64,000 bases of DNA from Ryuthela nishihirai (taxonomy: Eukaryota; Arthropoda; Arachnida; Araneae; Heptathelidae): assembly GCA_038380435.1 (NCBI GenBank), contig JAWZYU010000004.1, positions 24,960,001 to 25,024,000 of the forward strand, written 5' to 3'. The translations under genes and the position numbers were made by a program. The notes beneath the pieces were generated by a model. It searched no databases. It saw only the letters and a program-made list of their open reading frames with translations, and had not been told where the DNA came from. Below are positions 45,068-56,149 of this stretch, piece after piece. Position 1 is the first letter of the stretch. Each line of letters begins with the position of its first letter.

Positions 45068-45501
45068 TTATTTATGGCTCAAAAAGTTCCTGTTAATTCC
45101 CAATAAAGATTATAATTTGCAGCTCTCAAAATTTGTTAATTTAACTTTTTTTTTGCTGTTTTGGCTCTTAATCCAAAACTGGTTCTCGACGCCTGGTCTA
45201 TACTGAACGTAGTGATAATAATTTGAGTAATAAAATCTGTCTAAATGAAAAACAAAGACGGTGTCAGGTATATGGTATTGTTGTACCGAGTAACTTTTTC
45301 TGCACATGTGTTGTATTTAAAGTTGATATGCTATCATGCGATCTATTTTTCGTTCATTCATTCTCGTATGCAATGGAGTTTTTAATTTTATCTGAAATTG
45401 AACAGAAAGCCTCTGTGTTTATGCTTTACAATTTTCCAAACAAAACTATGATTCTGAAAATCGAACAGACTTGTTAGTGCAAAGTAATTTAGAATTGCAT
45501 A

Positions 45502-45697
45502 TTCCATAACAAGGGTTCTCAACGTGGGATACGCGGTAAAACGTTTTGGGGTACGCCGTGAGAGCTCAAAAGTCGCTAGATCTAGTAACAAAGTCGCTAA
45601 CTATAATTTTATCTATCTATATAAGAGGTACGCCAGTTACATACACATTTCCAGGGGGTACGTGAAGCATAAAAGGTTGAGAACCACTGTTCTAGAG
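45502..45697. mobile_element. Short hAT-type MITE
   Basis: About 180 bp, 45510-45689. Left end CAAGGGTTCTCAACGTGGG, right end in reverse CAGTGGTTCTCAACC. Internal GGTACGC/GTACGCC phrases. Flanking 8-mers match poorly, so the TSD is not confirmed. Confidence 0.6.
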
Positions 45698-45778
45698 TAA
45701 AGTGGAGAGAAAATGAAACTTTTTTTATAACTTGCAATTTGGCCTTAATCTTTCGTCGATCGGGTTCTGTTTCGTAAC

Positions 45779-46161
45779 ACGGATGGTCGGGGGCGGAGGT
45801 GGCTCAGTCGGTAGCGCGCCAGGCTCGTATGCTGCAGTTCCCAGGTTCGAGTCAGAGCTGGGTCAGCGTTGAAATTTCCCTCCTCAAAATTCCCTGCCCA
45901 CGGTCAGTAGGGGACACCAATGGGCTTGGAAAGGCCGGCGTCCGTCGGATGGAACATTAAGCCGTGACTCCATGTGCGGGAGAGCCATACCCTGTGCACG
46001 TTAAAAGAATACGCTGGATGGCCTTCACGGGATGCTACTATCTGTCTCCCAACAGCCGTTCCAGTGGGTCCCCTCTCCTCCAACCTTCTCTGAGCCTTCG
46101 GGGTCCATGTGACCTGGTCATTTAGTCCATGGTGTGCAAAAAAGTGCCCAACGGATGGTCG
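45779..46161 (+). mobile_element. SINE-B full-length copy with 11-bp TSD
   Basis: Plus-strand SINE-B (about 45790-46150) flanked by ACGGATGGTCG at 45779-45789 and 46151-46161. The 3' end stops at AAAAAAGTGCCC, so the last ~30 bp (AACAACCCAACCC) are absent. This implies that truncated transcripts can also insert. Confidence 0.92.
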
Positions 46162-46469
46162 AACTTGGTCTCAGAGACCCATGATATGTTTCTCAACATA
46201 TTAATCAACATCTATATGTCGTTTTTTTTTTTTGCATGAAACTTTCTTTTAACAAATTTCAAACACATTCTTATCATTGATATACGTATTAATCCATTTT
46301 ATTAACATCGTATTAATCCATTTTATTAACATATATAAATAACGGAATAATAGTCCTTTTTTTTTCTTTCAATAAGTTTTACACTTGTGAATAACATCAA
46401 AGCATTTCTAAATATTAGACAAAATCTGCTACATATCTGCCTGTCTGTTTCTTGCTTTTTCTGCTTTCA
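46162..46469. other. AT-rich spacer
   Basis: Contains a short direct repeat of CGTATTAATCCATTTTATTAA near 46286 and 46310. Confidence 0.4.
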
Positions 46470-47940
46470 AGATCCCCAAAAGTTTTCCTCCCCCCCACAA
46501 AAAAAAAACCCTTTTAAAAAGCGATAGGAGTTGCTTCTAAACGATAGGCGCTGGAATCGCCAAACTCACTGCACTGCTTACTTTAATCAAAACTTTGATC
46601 AACACTAGAGTTAGGACACCTAAAATTTTCCCCAAAAAAATCCCCCTCCCCTAAAAAAGTGGTAGAAACTGTTCCTAAATGGTAAGGGCAAGATGCCAAA
46701 CTCAGTATATGCTTCCTCTAATCGAAACTAGAGCAATGAAAGGGTTAGGACCCTCATAGTTATTTCCTCCCCCCAAAACAATGCCCCCTCTAAAAAGTGG
46801 TAAGAAATGCTTCTAAGTGGTAAGAGTTTGATCCACGACATTCAGTACACTGTTTCCTCAAAAATATTGACCATCAATATTTCTTCCCCCTCAATAAGAC
46901 TCCCTGGAGGTTCTTTGATTTTTATGTAATAAAAAAGGGGAGGGATTGCTCTTAAATGGTAATAGCTATGATTATAGAATTCAAACAACTTTCTATCGCA
47001 ATAAAGAAACATGGGAATTTGTCCTCCCATTTTAATCCCCCACCCCCAGGCAAATAATGAGGAATTTGTCATAAACGGTAAAAGGTAAGATCGCCGAATT
47101 TCGTATACAGCTTCTTCTCATTCTCGCTTTAAGCAATATGAGGTTTACATCACCTCCTCCAACCATGGACAGGGGTGGTCGGTCAATGGAGCGTATGGCT
47201 AATAATCTGCAATTCCAAGGTTCGATCCCACCTGGGGCAGAGTTGAAATTTATCTCCGTAAAATCCCAACCCTGCATAGGTGAGGGGGATTGGAAATTAG
47301 ATACCAATGGGATTGGAAAGGCCGCCGTCCGTCGGGTGGAACGTAGAGCTGTGGCTCCGTGTGCGAGAGACCGGTACCCGTCCGTCGGGTGGAACGTAGA
47401 GCTGTGGCTCCGTGTGCGAGAGACCGGTACCCGTCCGTCGGGTGGAACGTAGAGCTGTGGCTCCGTGTGCGAGAGACCGGTATGCTAAAGAACATGTTGG
47501 ATGGCCTTCACGGGATGATACCATATGTCTCCTAACAGTTGCCCAGTGGGTCTCCATCTCCCAACATTCTCTGAACACTTGGGGTCTTTATGATCTGGTA
47601 ATTCAGCCCATTGTATGCAAAAACGTGTCACTCAGAGATAAAACAATCCATCCCCTCGCAAAAACCCTCTATATAAAACAGAGAAAAGAATTTTTCCAAG
47701 ACGATGAGAACTATGATCACCGAATTTGACATACAGCTTCCGCTCATCATGACTCTGAGCAATATAAGGGTTGCCTCCCCCTCCCCCCCCCCAAAAAAAA
47801 ATAGGGGTTTTTACATAAACTATTACTGAACCTAACGAATCTCTTAAAACAAATTGTTTACTTTCCCTAATCCCTCCCGGTGATAAGAGGGGAAATCATT
47901 GCTGCGACATAAACCTCTTGACCACCAAATCCTACCACTA
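46470..47940. repeat. Degenerate ~125-bp tandem array, interrupted by a SINE-B
   Basis: Successive units contain a C-rich block (CCTCCCCCC.AAAA), AAAAGTGGTA, TGCTTCTAA, GGTAAGAGTT, CCAAA.TCAGTATA and GCTTCCTC.AATC..AACT. Clear units lie at about 46480-46600, 46610-46730, 46740-46855 and 46860-47150, and resume at 47660-47940 after the SINE-B. The same family is at 13485-13690. No coding potential. Confidence 0.75.
47166..47655 (+). mobile_element. SINE-B copy with internal 53-bp triplication
   Basis: Plus-strand, rather old SINE-B inserted in the ~125-bp array. The head near 47176 is decayed. Its central domain (CGTCCGTCGGGTGGAACGTA and GTGTGCGAGAGACCGG) is present three times in a 53-bp tandem (starts about 47326, 47379 and 47432) with no visible differences. 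The expansion is therefore much younger than the SINE. Confidence 0.9.
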
Positions 47941-48318
47941 AAATTTCGAATTTCTAGGTTAACAGATCGTTTGCAATATTCGTTTAAAGTTTAGACATTT
48001 CACAATTATCAGAGTATTATATCACAATTGAAGTTACTTTTTGGCCTTTAGCTTTTTCTTCCAGTAAAAATTTGCGCTAATGGATGGTTGGAGAAATGCA
48101 AATAATAAAATTTTACTAGTATACAATGAAATTTCAATACAGTTTTTATATAAAAACACACTACTGTCTCTTGTTATCTAAAAACCTAACAACCTAAAAA
48201 GAAATACTAAAATTTAGGTCAAAGCTATTAACACACAGATTTCTCCAATTATTTTTTTGAAAATGAGAAGTACTAAACTGATGAAAAGTCTCAAAATTTT
48301 AGATAAATTCAATTAAAT
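47941..48318. other. AT-rich spacer
   Basis: No supported feature. Confidence 0.35.
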
Positions 48319-48515
48319 TACAAAAACATAAAATAAATACCCCCTCAAGCAGCTGCTTGCCACAGAAGTATGACAGGAGCCTGTCAGTTTATACGCCATA
48401 GTAGAGGGTCTGTGGGGATTACGACACGAACATCCATGCCTTATCCGGGGCTCGAACCCAGGTCCCTTAAGATCAGTAGCCAAGCGCGCTAACCACTCGG
48501 TCCTACAAAAACATA
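48319..48515 (-). mobile_element. SINE-A copy with 12-bp TSD
   Basis: Minus-strand SINE-A (about 48331-48503) flanked by TACAAAAACATA at 48319-48330 and 48504-48515. A ~20-bp internal deletion removes the CTGAGGTCCTGCCATCC region. Confidence 0.92.
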
Positions 48516-49020
48516 CAAAGTGGAAAAAAGACATAATTTTGAAAACTTCAACAAATATCTATTTAGTTGAAGTTTTCAAAATTCTTGCTGAATATTTAAC
48601 ATTTTTGGAAATTTTTTTTCAAATTCATATATTACACTTTTGGAAATAGTTGGAGTGTTCTTCAGTTAGAGTAACCAGAAAATGTCTTTCTCTAGAGAGG
48701 TGTCCTAGAGTTATTAGCCTTCAATGTCTAAGGTTGCAAAACACAACGGACACAGTTGCCACAACCACAATCATCACAACTAAAGGAAATGACGAATTTG
48801 TTATTACTCAATTATTACTCATTGCCAACAACGAACTTAAATTGTGTGTTATCATTATTCATGGGAGGAAAAACATTCTGGATAAAAGAGCTTGAATAAA
48901 ATAAAAACAGTACATTCTGATTTTAGCATTGATTTCAGTTTCTTTTACTTTTAACAGATGGCGAATTATAACTCATTGTTGAAGACGGCGTGGTAATTCG
49001 CTGCTTGAGAGCGGGAAGGA
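48516..49020. other. Unassigned stretch with a short inverted repeat
   Basis: ATTTTGAAAACTTCAAC (about 48535) and its inverse GTTGAAGTTTTCAAAAT (48568) form a hairpin with a ~15-base loop. No gene seen. Confidence 0.5.
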
Positions 49021-49024
49021 GGGG

Positions 49025-49927
49025 GGGGTACCCAAACTACGGCCCGCAAAGATGGGTAATCCGGTCCTCGAAGTAAATTATGTTTTAGAAAAATTCAATT
49101 AATATTCTGACAAATATATTTTTGATTTGTGCATAAAAAAAAGGCAGGCACACAGTTCTTGTTTCAGTCTGAAATGTTTGTGATCTTTCTTTATTTTCAA
49201 AAATAATTTTTTATTTACTTATTATTTGGAAATAATATATTAGCTTATTTTTTACTCCAGTAACAGTTTTTTCCAATTTTTCAAATAAATATTTTTATCC
49301 AATTTTTCCCATATAATTTTAATGTCTCTTGTAAACCTTTCATGAAAGTGTTATGCACTCTTGATATGACATATTAAGTCTTTTAAACGAAAACATTCTT
49401 GTAAAATGATGATCCGGCCAGCAGCCTTTAGACAATGGCAAATGTGACCCTTCAATTTTTTCTCTTTTTTTTTACAATATTCATATGTTGATCAAAAGGA
49501 CTGGGTCGTTTGGCTACTGATCAAAGGGACCTGGATCGCTTGGCTACTGATCAAAGGTCGAGTTATAGAGCCCCAGATTACGGCATAATTATACCGAGGC
49601 CCCTCAAAGGGACCTCTGGGGCATTGGGCAATATTTGATGGTGCCCGAGTCAGTAACTGATAGTCTGGTTGCTGTTCTCCCAAATATGTAAAAGGGCTGA
49701 GGGCCCGAGGGGAAAGCTTTCCAAGCAACTGATTAAGAAACAATGGCGGATTAAGGGAGGGCCTTTTAATGCTACATATAACCCTTTTCATGAAAATGTT
49801 GTGTAACCTTGATATAACCATATTAAGTCTTTAAAAAGATCCTATAAAACGATATTTGGGTCCACGAGACTTTGAGCAATTGACAAAGTAGCCCACAGTT
49901 AAAAAAAAGAGTTCGGAGACTGCTACT
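49025..49927. mobile_element. Possible old hAT-type element
   Basis: The left phrase GGTACCCAAACTACGGCCCG is a common hAT terminal sequence. A candidate right end in reverse is GCAGTCTCCGAACTC (about 49905-49922). The pairing is imperfect and no TSD was confirmed. Two tandem SINE-A head fragments (GCTTGGCTACTGATC phrases) lie inside at 49501-49560. Confidence 0.4.
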
Positions 49928-50530
49928 CTATAATATGAATGACTTATTGATCCATGAATAACTCCATTACACGACCTCGAAATTAACTAAGTTTGCCTCG
50001 GTTTCAGAACCGCAATCAGTGAAAAATAAAGTTCCGAGTTCTTTGGCGCTAAATTATCGACAAGTCTGTCAAATACTGTATCGTTTACCAACTACAAAAA
50101 TATATTTAAATTCAATTATAATTTAAATTTCATTACGATTCAGTGAGGTAAATCAGTCTGGATTATATTTCTGTGCTTCAAATGACACTTAAAATGCCAT
50201 TGTCTTATTTATCATATTATTTTTTTTGCCTAGAACTGAATCAACATTGTAACGTAATGAATATATGGCATGAACTATGTGTTTCTGTTTATGAAATAAT
50301 CAATGAAGCCATCAAATCCTAATGAAAGACCACCAATGATGGTTAGCATTTTCCCAACAAAAAAACAGAACTGAAAGTCTTGATCCTGGCTTGTACAATT
50401 TCTTCACAATATCTCTATCAACAATTTCCGTGCATTGTTCCTTCTACACTAAAAATGCATAGACAACATTTGATTCTGTTAATTGAAACTTACTCTGTTA
50501 TATATTACTTCGATGTAGGTGCGGCTAAAA
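49928..50530. other. AT-rich stretch, nothing recognised
   Basis: No supported feature. Confidence 0.35.
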
Positions 50531-51223
50531 TACGGAGGGTGTTCAAAAAGTTCTTGACACGTGTCTGTAGATGTGCATTTGTTCTTTCGAAGCTAACAAG
50601 CTACGACTTGTTTGAAAGCTTGTCTAAAGTTCTCATTATGTGTTAAAAACAAAGGACTAATAATCCTTTCTCTCTTATCTGGAGGTGCGTAAATTTCAGT
50701 CTGCGGAATCTGTGTGTTGTCCGTAATTTTTTTCAATTCCCAATAAGTGGTAGCCGTGAACATCTTACCTGAAAAAATGTCAATACTACACCAACATTAT
50801 TTTACCCAAAAACCTTAAAAAATGGTTAAGGAGATGAAGGTGTAGCTTCCAACAATGGGCGTGTCAAGGTTCTCCTTCTTCATGGCAATGCCAATGCTCA
50901 CAAAACCAGCAAGTTACGGCATATCTGGAGCAGGAAAAATATCAAACAGCTACCCCATCCTGCATATTCACCTGATCTTGCACCATGCGATTTTCGGTTG
51001 TTTCCAAAAATTAAACAGGAACTTGCTGGAAAGACTTTTTCAAGGGTAGAAGACCGTGTAAACAGGAGTAACACCAAGAGTACCAGAATTGGCGTAGATG
51101 TCTAAAACTTTGCGTAGATGCTGGAGGGGAATAGTTTGAATGGCAGTAAAAGTTTTGTTGAGGTAGGTGCAACGGTTTTTGTTCTGGAGATGCATGTCAA
51201 GAACTTTTTGAATGCCACTCGTA
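50531..51223 (+). mobile_element. Mariner-type element with internal deletion and dead transposase
   Basis: Both ends are present: TACGGAGGGTGTTCAAAAAG and, in reverse, TACGAGTGGCATTCAAAAAG, with TA at each border. About 690 bp, half the usual ~1.3 kb. The plus strand encodes the C-terminal half. LLLHGNANAH has the second catalytic Asp changed to Gly. YSPDLAPCDF keeps the third acidic position, then LFPKIKQELAG follows. The N-terminal DNA-binding half is deleted. Related to 43221-43690. Confidence 0.87.
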
Positions 51224-51284
51224 TGACATCAAATATCTGGAATATACTGTTTTTCCTTTCTTTTAATTATAATATTACTTAAAA

Positions 51285-51350
51285 AAGTATAGTGATGTTG
51301 ATGATATGTATGATTCTAGATGTTTGCGCAGTATCTTGGTCATTAGGTGG
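51285..51350 (+). repeat. Tiny non-LTR fragment
   Basis: Reads YDSRCLRSILVIRW on the plus strand, the same block as in the larger non-LTR copies. Confidence 0.6.
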
Positions 51351-51479
51351 GTTACTGGTTCTTTTAATGTTCATTTCCTTTTCTTCTTCACTCAACTCCA
51401 CGTTATTACTCATCGTTAACACTTTTCAATTTAAAACACAAAATCAAATGCAATATTATGCTCGTTTTGAAACGAGAAA

Positions 51480-51590
51480 GCCGGTTAGGTACCTTCGGTA
51501 GTAACCGAGGTACCTAACCGGCAAAAGTAAAAAGTAAGTACTAACCGGTAAAGTAAGTTTAAGTAGCGGTTAGGTACCTTCCCATCGAGT
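51480..51590. repeat. Palindrome plus repeats of GGTTAGGTACCTT
   Basis: Arms 51480-51499 and 51504-51522 (GCCGGTTAGGTACCTTCGGT and its inverse with one indel) surround a 4-base loop. A third copy of CGGTTAGGTACCTTCC lies at about 51566, and AACCGGTAAAGTAAG phrases lie between. It could be the end of a palindromic element or slippage product. Confidence 0.75.
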
Positions 51591-53373
51591 CACGTGAGTC
51601 CTAGCTAGCATGTGGCGCTATCATTTGGCTATTACAAAGTAACTATCACTCGGATAACTCCATCTTGCACCAAATGAAAGGCCATATTTTTCTTTACAGG
51701 ATAGCACATATAACTAAAAATCAGTAACAATTGGAGCTGTCTCCCATTTGCTGCAAGCCCCTCAATTATTAAACTCGTGAGATACGTAATGCAGGTAGTA
51801 GTATTTTCAGTCTGTGCAGCGACGTACCAGAAAAATTGGGAAAAACCTACAGCGACGTACCAGAAAAATTAGGAAAAACCTACATATATCATTCTAAAGG
51901 ATTATTTCTCTTTAAAACATTAAATTATGAATGGTAAATAAACAAAAGAGTTAATACACTTTTTTATGCTTCAGCAAGCAAATATTGAATTACCTTATAC
52001 AATTCTGAATAAGTATTTCGCTATAACGAATACTTGTGTACAAATGCTGCATAATTTCCTTTAAAAAAAGGGAACTGTTTTGTGATATTCAAAATCATCA
52101 ATGATCTTAAAACTTTCAAATGCTACAAAATTAAAATCAAAGATGCCATTTTAAAGTCTTCTAAAAAAAGAGCTTGAAAATTAAACCAGTTTCATCTCTT
52201 TAGCTTAATTAGGATCAGAAATATTGCTTTTCAAATAAAAGGTAGATTGCAGATATTTGCAAGTTTTCGCATTTTTTGAACTACCATAACTAGGAGTTCA
52301 CTAGACACACACACAATATTTTTTTTTGTGCAGAAGAGTTTTTCGATAACAAACTCCACCAATTTCACTAAAATCAATAATGGTGTTTTTCTGTTTTAAT
52401 TTGACATGGAAACAATTCTTTCCCTTTTGACATTATCCCCCCACATCATTCTAGTCTGTCCCTTTTTCTCAAATCCTTAAGTACACTGTTCATAAATAAT
52501 AACTATAATCTGGCAATAACTAATGGTCAAACAAGTGTAATCTCTACTTTCCTAAAAGATACTAATTGAAGTGGTTGATGACCCTGGTCTAATCTCGTTA
52601 TTATTTATGTAAACTATTTTAAAAGCAACAAATTTCTCGTTATTCTGTTTACCAAGTCCTCTATTTTAATATTATACCTAATTAAAAAATATTTTACCTA
52701 TTTGGTTCCATGGTAAAAGCTTGAAAAATGTGCAACTTACCTGTAATGAAAAACCATATAATTCACATAACATATAATTTTTAATTCACACTTATGTTGA
52801 ATATATTGCACAACTAAAAAAAAGAGTATCTTCTGATCATATATTTTTAGACAAAATGCAGACTTTTAAATATATGAATTAATTGTTACTTAAAATTCGT
52901 ATCTTTCAATTATTTATTCTTCATGGTCATGTACCACAGGAAAATAGGCCCCAGATGAAAGCAGTTTATTGTTCAAACAACAATTAATAACAACATTAAA
53001 TTCTAAAGTTAATTCTAAAATTAACATCACTATGCTCCCTGTTAGTTATCTTTAATTAAATTCTGCTTAATAAAACTTTGGAGAAATTCATTGTCGTCAA
53101 GAATTCTATTCATGACCAGATAGGAGTTTCCTTAAATTTGTATTTTATAAACTATGGAGCACAAAATGGCAAGAATATCAAAGTCCTCACATTGTGAACA
53201 CTTTAAAACAGCTGAAGAAGGTGCAAAGAAAACAGTATTTGTGTATATTCGACCAAGTGAGGTGTGCACTTACAATTTGCTTTTGATACGTGGGTGCACA
53301 GACCCAACAACACATTATATTCAAATTCAAATTTCTTTCAACAACACAATTCTTAACATACTTTATATGGTTT
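51591..53373. other. Long AT-rich stretch
   Basis: A 32-33-bp phrase (GCGACGTACCAGAAAAATT) is tandemly duplicated at about 51821-51885. 52430-52600 vaguely resembles the minus-strand 3' part of the non-LTR family. No gene supported. Confidence 0.35.
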
Positions 53374-53761
53374 TATAAAACTTATGGGGCGGGGGTGGCT
53401 CAGTCGGTAGCGCGCCAGGCTCGTAATCTGTAGTTCCCAGGTTCGAGTCCCAGCTGGGTCAGCGTTGAGATTTATCTCCGAAAAATTTCCCGCCCTGCCC
53501 ACGGTCAGTAGTGCCCGCCGTCCGTCGGATGGGACGTTAAGCCGTGGTCCCGTGTGCGGGAGAGCCATACCCTGTGCACGTTAAAGAACATGCTGGATGG
53601 CCTTGACGGAGGGGCTACCATCTGTCTCCCAACAGCTGTTCCAGTGGGTCCCCTCCCCCAACCTTCTCTGAGCCTTCGGGGTCCATGTGACCTGGCCATT
53701 TAGCCCATGGTGTGCAAAAAAGTGCCGCTCAGAAGTAAAACAACCCAACCTATAAAACTTA
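53374..53761 (+). mobile_element. SINE-B copy with 11-bp TSD
   Basis: Plus-strand SINE-B (about 53385-53750) flanked by TATAAAACTTA at 53374-53384 and 53751-53761. Close to the other young copies but lacks ~25 bp around the GGGCTTGGAAAGGCC segment. Confidence 0.94.
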
Positions 53762-54250
53762 CTCTTTAATCGTTTAAATCTTTTTCACATTTACCTGTTG
53801 AGATATTCAACTGAAGGCTTGTATGCATCAACAAAATGGAAAATATAAATGCTAGTGGTGTCAGATAGCCAGTGAAAAGGAAAGCTGACGAAATAAGTTT
53901 TATTTCTAAAACAATTTTATCCATATAGCATACAATGGGTTATAAAGCTGCTCTTTGCGCTGCAGTCTCCGCAATTTTGTAATTATTTAGCCGAGCTGAC
54001 GGTCAATAATCGCTAAAGAAAGAGATGTCAGAGTTATCTGACAACCGTAAACGATGACGACTGAAACTTATTAGATTATGCAGATTTTTCTTGTGTCGAA
54101 TATTTAAATCTTAAGATAAAAAAAGTGCAAAGGATAAAACAATGGGGGGGTGGGAAAAAAATTCCTAAAAAGCAGACTGCATAATAAATATCACACGATT
54201 AGCTGCTTTGACTTCCTAAGATTGCTATCGTAAATTGGGACTTTTGTTCA
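53762..54250. other. AT-rich spacer
   Basis: No supported feature. Confidence 0.35.
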
Positions 54251-54252
54251 TG

Positions 54253-54340
54253 GAAAGAAAGGGGGGACTTTTTGTTCTGGAAAGCGATGAAAATGAATCA
54301 TTTTCATCGCTTTCCAGAACAAAAGTCCCCCGTTTCTTTC
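54253..54340. repeat. Near-perfect hairpin with 43-44-bp arms and a one-base centre
   Basis: Left arm 54253-54296 and right arm 54298-54340 are complementary apart from one mismatch and one T-run indel. The core is TTCTGGAAAGCGATGAAAAT. A single base (54297) separates them. Part of the arm phrase also occurs just upstream as GGGACTTTTGTTCATGG (54238). Confidence 0.9.
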
Positions 54341-54548
54341 GAATTCGTAATCATGAAAGAATAATTTGAGTGCGCAGAAAAATCAACTCCATTTAAGTTT
54401 CCCTTAATGATAATTATTTTCAAAAATAATATATATTCTTTTCCAGATAACAGAGGTTAAAATATAAGTTAGAAATGTCGACGTATCAGGATACTTTTTT
54501 TTAACATTTAAAAATTATATACGTAGGTAGATCGTTTAGTTCATGGGC

Positions 54549-55228
54549 AGCCGTTGCCAACAGTTAATAGCGTTTCGTACGAATTAATATATTATATATG
54601 GCAACACAACGACTATTCCAGGGCACGGAGCAGGCACGTTGTGATACGATCGCAAGAACAACAGTACAGTACGCAGTCAGTCTTCGTCATTATCTCGCTT
54701 TGGAAAGGTGGTTGATTTTGTATGCGATGTGATTTTTTGCAGGCTCTGGCTGATTTGGAAACTGATCAGTGGTGTTAGATACGCTAACATGTTCAGCAAA
54801 GCTTATGTGACGTATAGTCGCAGAAATGACTCAAGTGTATGAAGAATGGCGCTTGAAATAAAGAGCGATTTTCAAGTGGCACATATGTTTCACAGAGGGG
54901 CATAATTCCGTGGTAGACGTTTCCATACACTTGAGTCATTTCTGTGATATCCGCGCAACACTTAAGCCTCGCCGAACACATTAACGTATCACATACCGCT
55001 GCTCAGTTTCCAAATCAGCCATACCCTGCAAAAACCACATCACAAACAAAAATGAACACCTTTCCAAAGCGAGGAAATGGCGGAGACTGACTGCGTACTG
55101 TTCTGTTACTTGCGACCACCGTATCGCAACGTGTTTCGACTTGCACATATTGCTCCATGCCTTGAAAAATCGCTGTGTTGCCAATATAATTTATTCACTC
55201 GTATGAAGATCTGCTAATTGTTGGCGAC
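54549..55228. mobile_element. Foldback element with ~300-bp inverted arms
   Basis: Left arm about 54549-54846 and right arm about 54910-55228 are inverted copies at an estimated 75-80% identity. Shared phrases include GTTGCCAACA at the ends, TATGGCAACACAACGA / TTGGCAACACAGCGA, AGTACGCAGTCAGTCT, TCGCTTTGGAAAGGTG, GGCTGATTTGGAAACTGA and GAAATGACTCAAGTGTATG. The ~60-bp centre is unique. No coding potential or TSD was established. Transcription across it would give a long hairpin RNA. Confidence 0.85.
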
Positions 55229-55394
55229 TGTAGTACACGAATTAAATGATCCATCCTCATACTAATGACTAAACTTTATTAGAGTCACAGTAGTTAAGCG
55301 CGGGTATTGGATTTGCATATCACTTTACTAAAACTATGTCTCGTCCATTATACATTATTGCTACTAATAGCCTATTATACGAGAAGGTTATATA

Positions 55395-55665
55395 CACTGA
55401 ATGGACAAATTATTATATACACCTATCTAATAACTTGTTGCTCCACCTTTTGCCCTCACAACAGCAGCCAGACTTCTTGGTAAGGACTCAATAAGGTGTT
55501 GAACACACGGAGGTGGTATTGCCACCCATGAAGCGAGAATCGCCTGTCGCAGAGCATCTACAGTTACCGGTGGAGGTTGGCGGGTTCGAACAGATCTTTC
55601 CAATTCGCCCATAAATTCTCAATGAGGTTGATGTTCGGTGATCGAGGGGGGCCATTCGAGTATGG
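55395..55665 (-). pseudogene. Tc1-like transposase C-terminal fragment
   Basis: Minus strand. PPRSPNINLIENLWANW carries the final catalytic Glu and lies in a frame different from the downstream VRTRQPPPVTVDALRQAI, VQHLIESLPRSLAAVV and KGGATSY (55612-55427). CACTGAATGGACAAATTATT at 55398 looks like a Tc1-type terminal repeat. The rest of the element is missing. The sequence differs from the Tc1 copy at 18.9 kb, so it is another family. Confidence 0.82.
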
Positions 55666-56149
55666 TAAAGATTCCGTTATGAAAAATAAAGTGAAACCTT
55701 TTATCGAGATCGAAATTTTATCGAGTGAAATCTTTTATCGAATCGATTTCGGTACAGAGCAGCAAGACACTAACCCTCTATGGGCCAAATTATATAATTA
55801 CGCGGGGGGAAAACTTTTTTTCCGTCAGTGGGGCTCAGATTTTAAGTAATATTGCCTGACGTTGTGGGGAACAAGGAGTTTTTGCATTTCTTATTGATAT
55901 CGGATAGAAGATATTTGTATTTTAAACATTTTTCTCTAGCGCCATTGCCGAACTGAAAAAGGGATGGGATAATCACATAAAACGTTATGTGTAACGTTAT
56001 TCACCCCGTTGGCCCATTTTTTTACCCCCCACTGAGTTCATGTTCCTCTGAATTTCTTCCCTCGCTGATAGTCTGTCCCAGCTAAAAAAAAAATACCATT
56101 TTAGCTCGATTTCCAAAACGAGCTGCTGTTTTCACTTTATCGTTTGTCT
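55666..56149. other. Unassigned stretch
   Basis: A 90-codon plus frame (55577-55849) starts in the Tc1 fragment and has no recognised domain. Confidence 0.3.

Larger units (their letters stand above)
44047..45203. mobile_element. Outer hAT-type element of a three-level nest
   Basis: About 44055-45195. It starts CAGGAGTTGGGAACCCACGG and ends, read in reverse, CAGGCGTCGAGAACCAG. Flanks GTCTATGC and GTCTATAC match at 7 of 8 positions. Without its nested insertions the element would be about 470 bp, so it is a MITE-sized non-autonomous hAT. It contains a SINE-A, which contains another hAT MITE. Confidence 0.7.

Noticed and set aside
53154..53378. 74-codon plus frame
   Set aside because: No recognised motif, and it runs into the TSD of the adjacent SINE-B.
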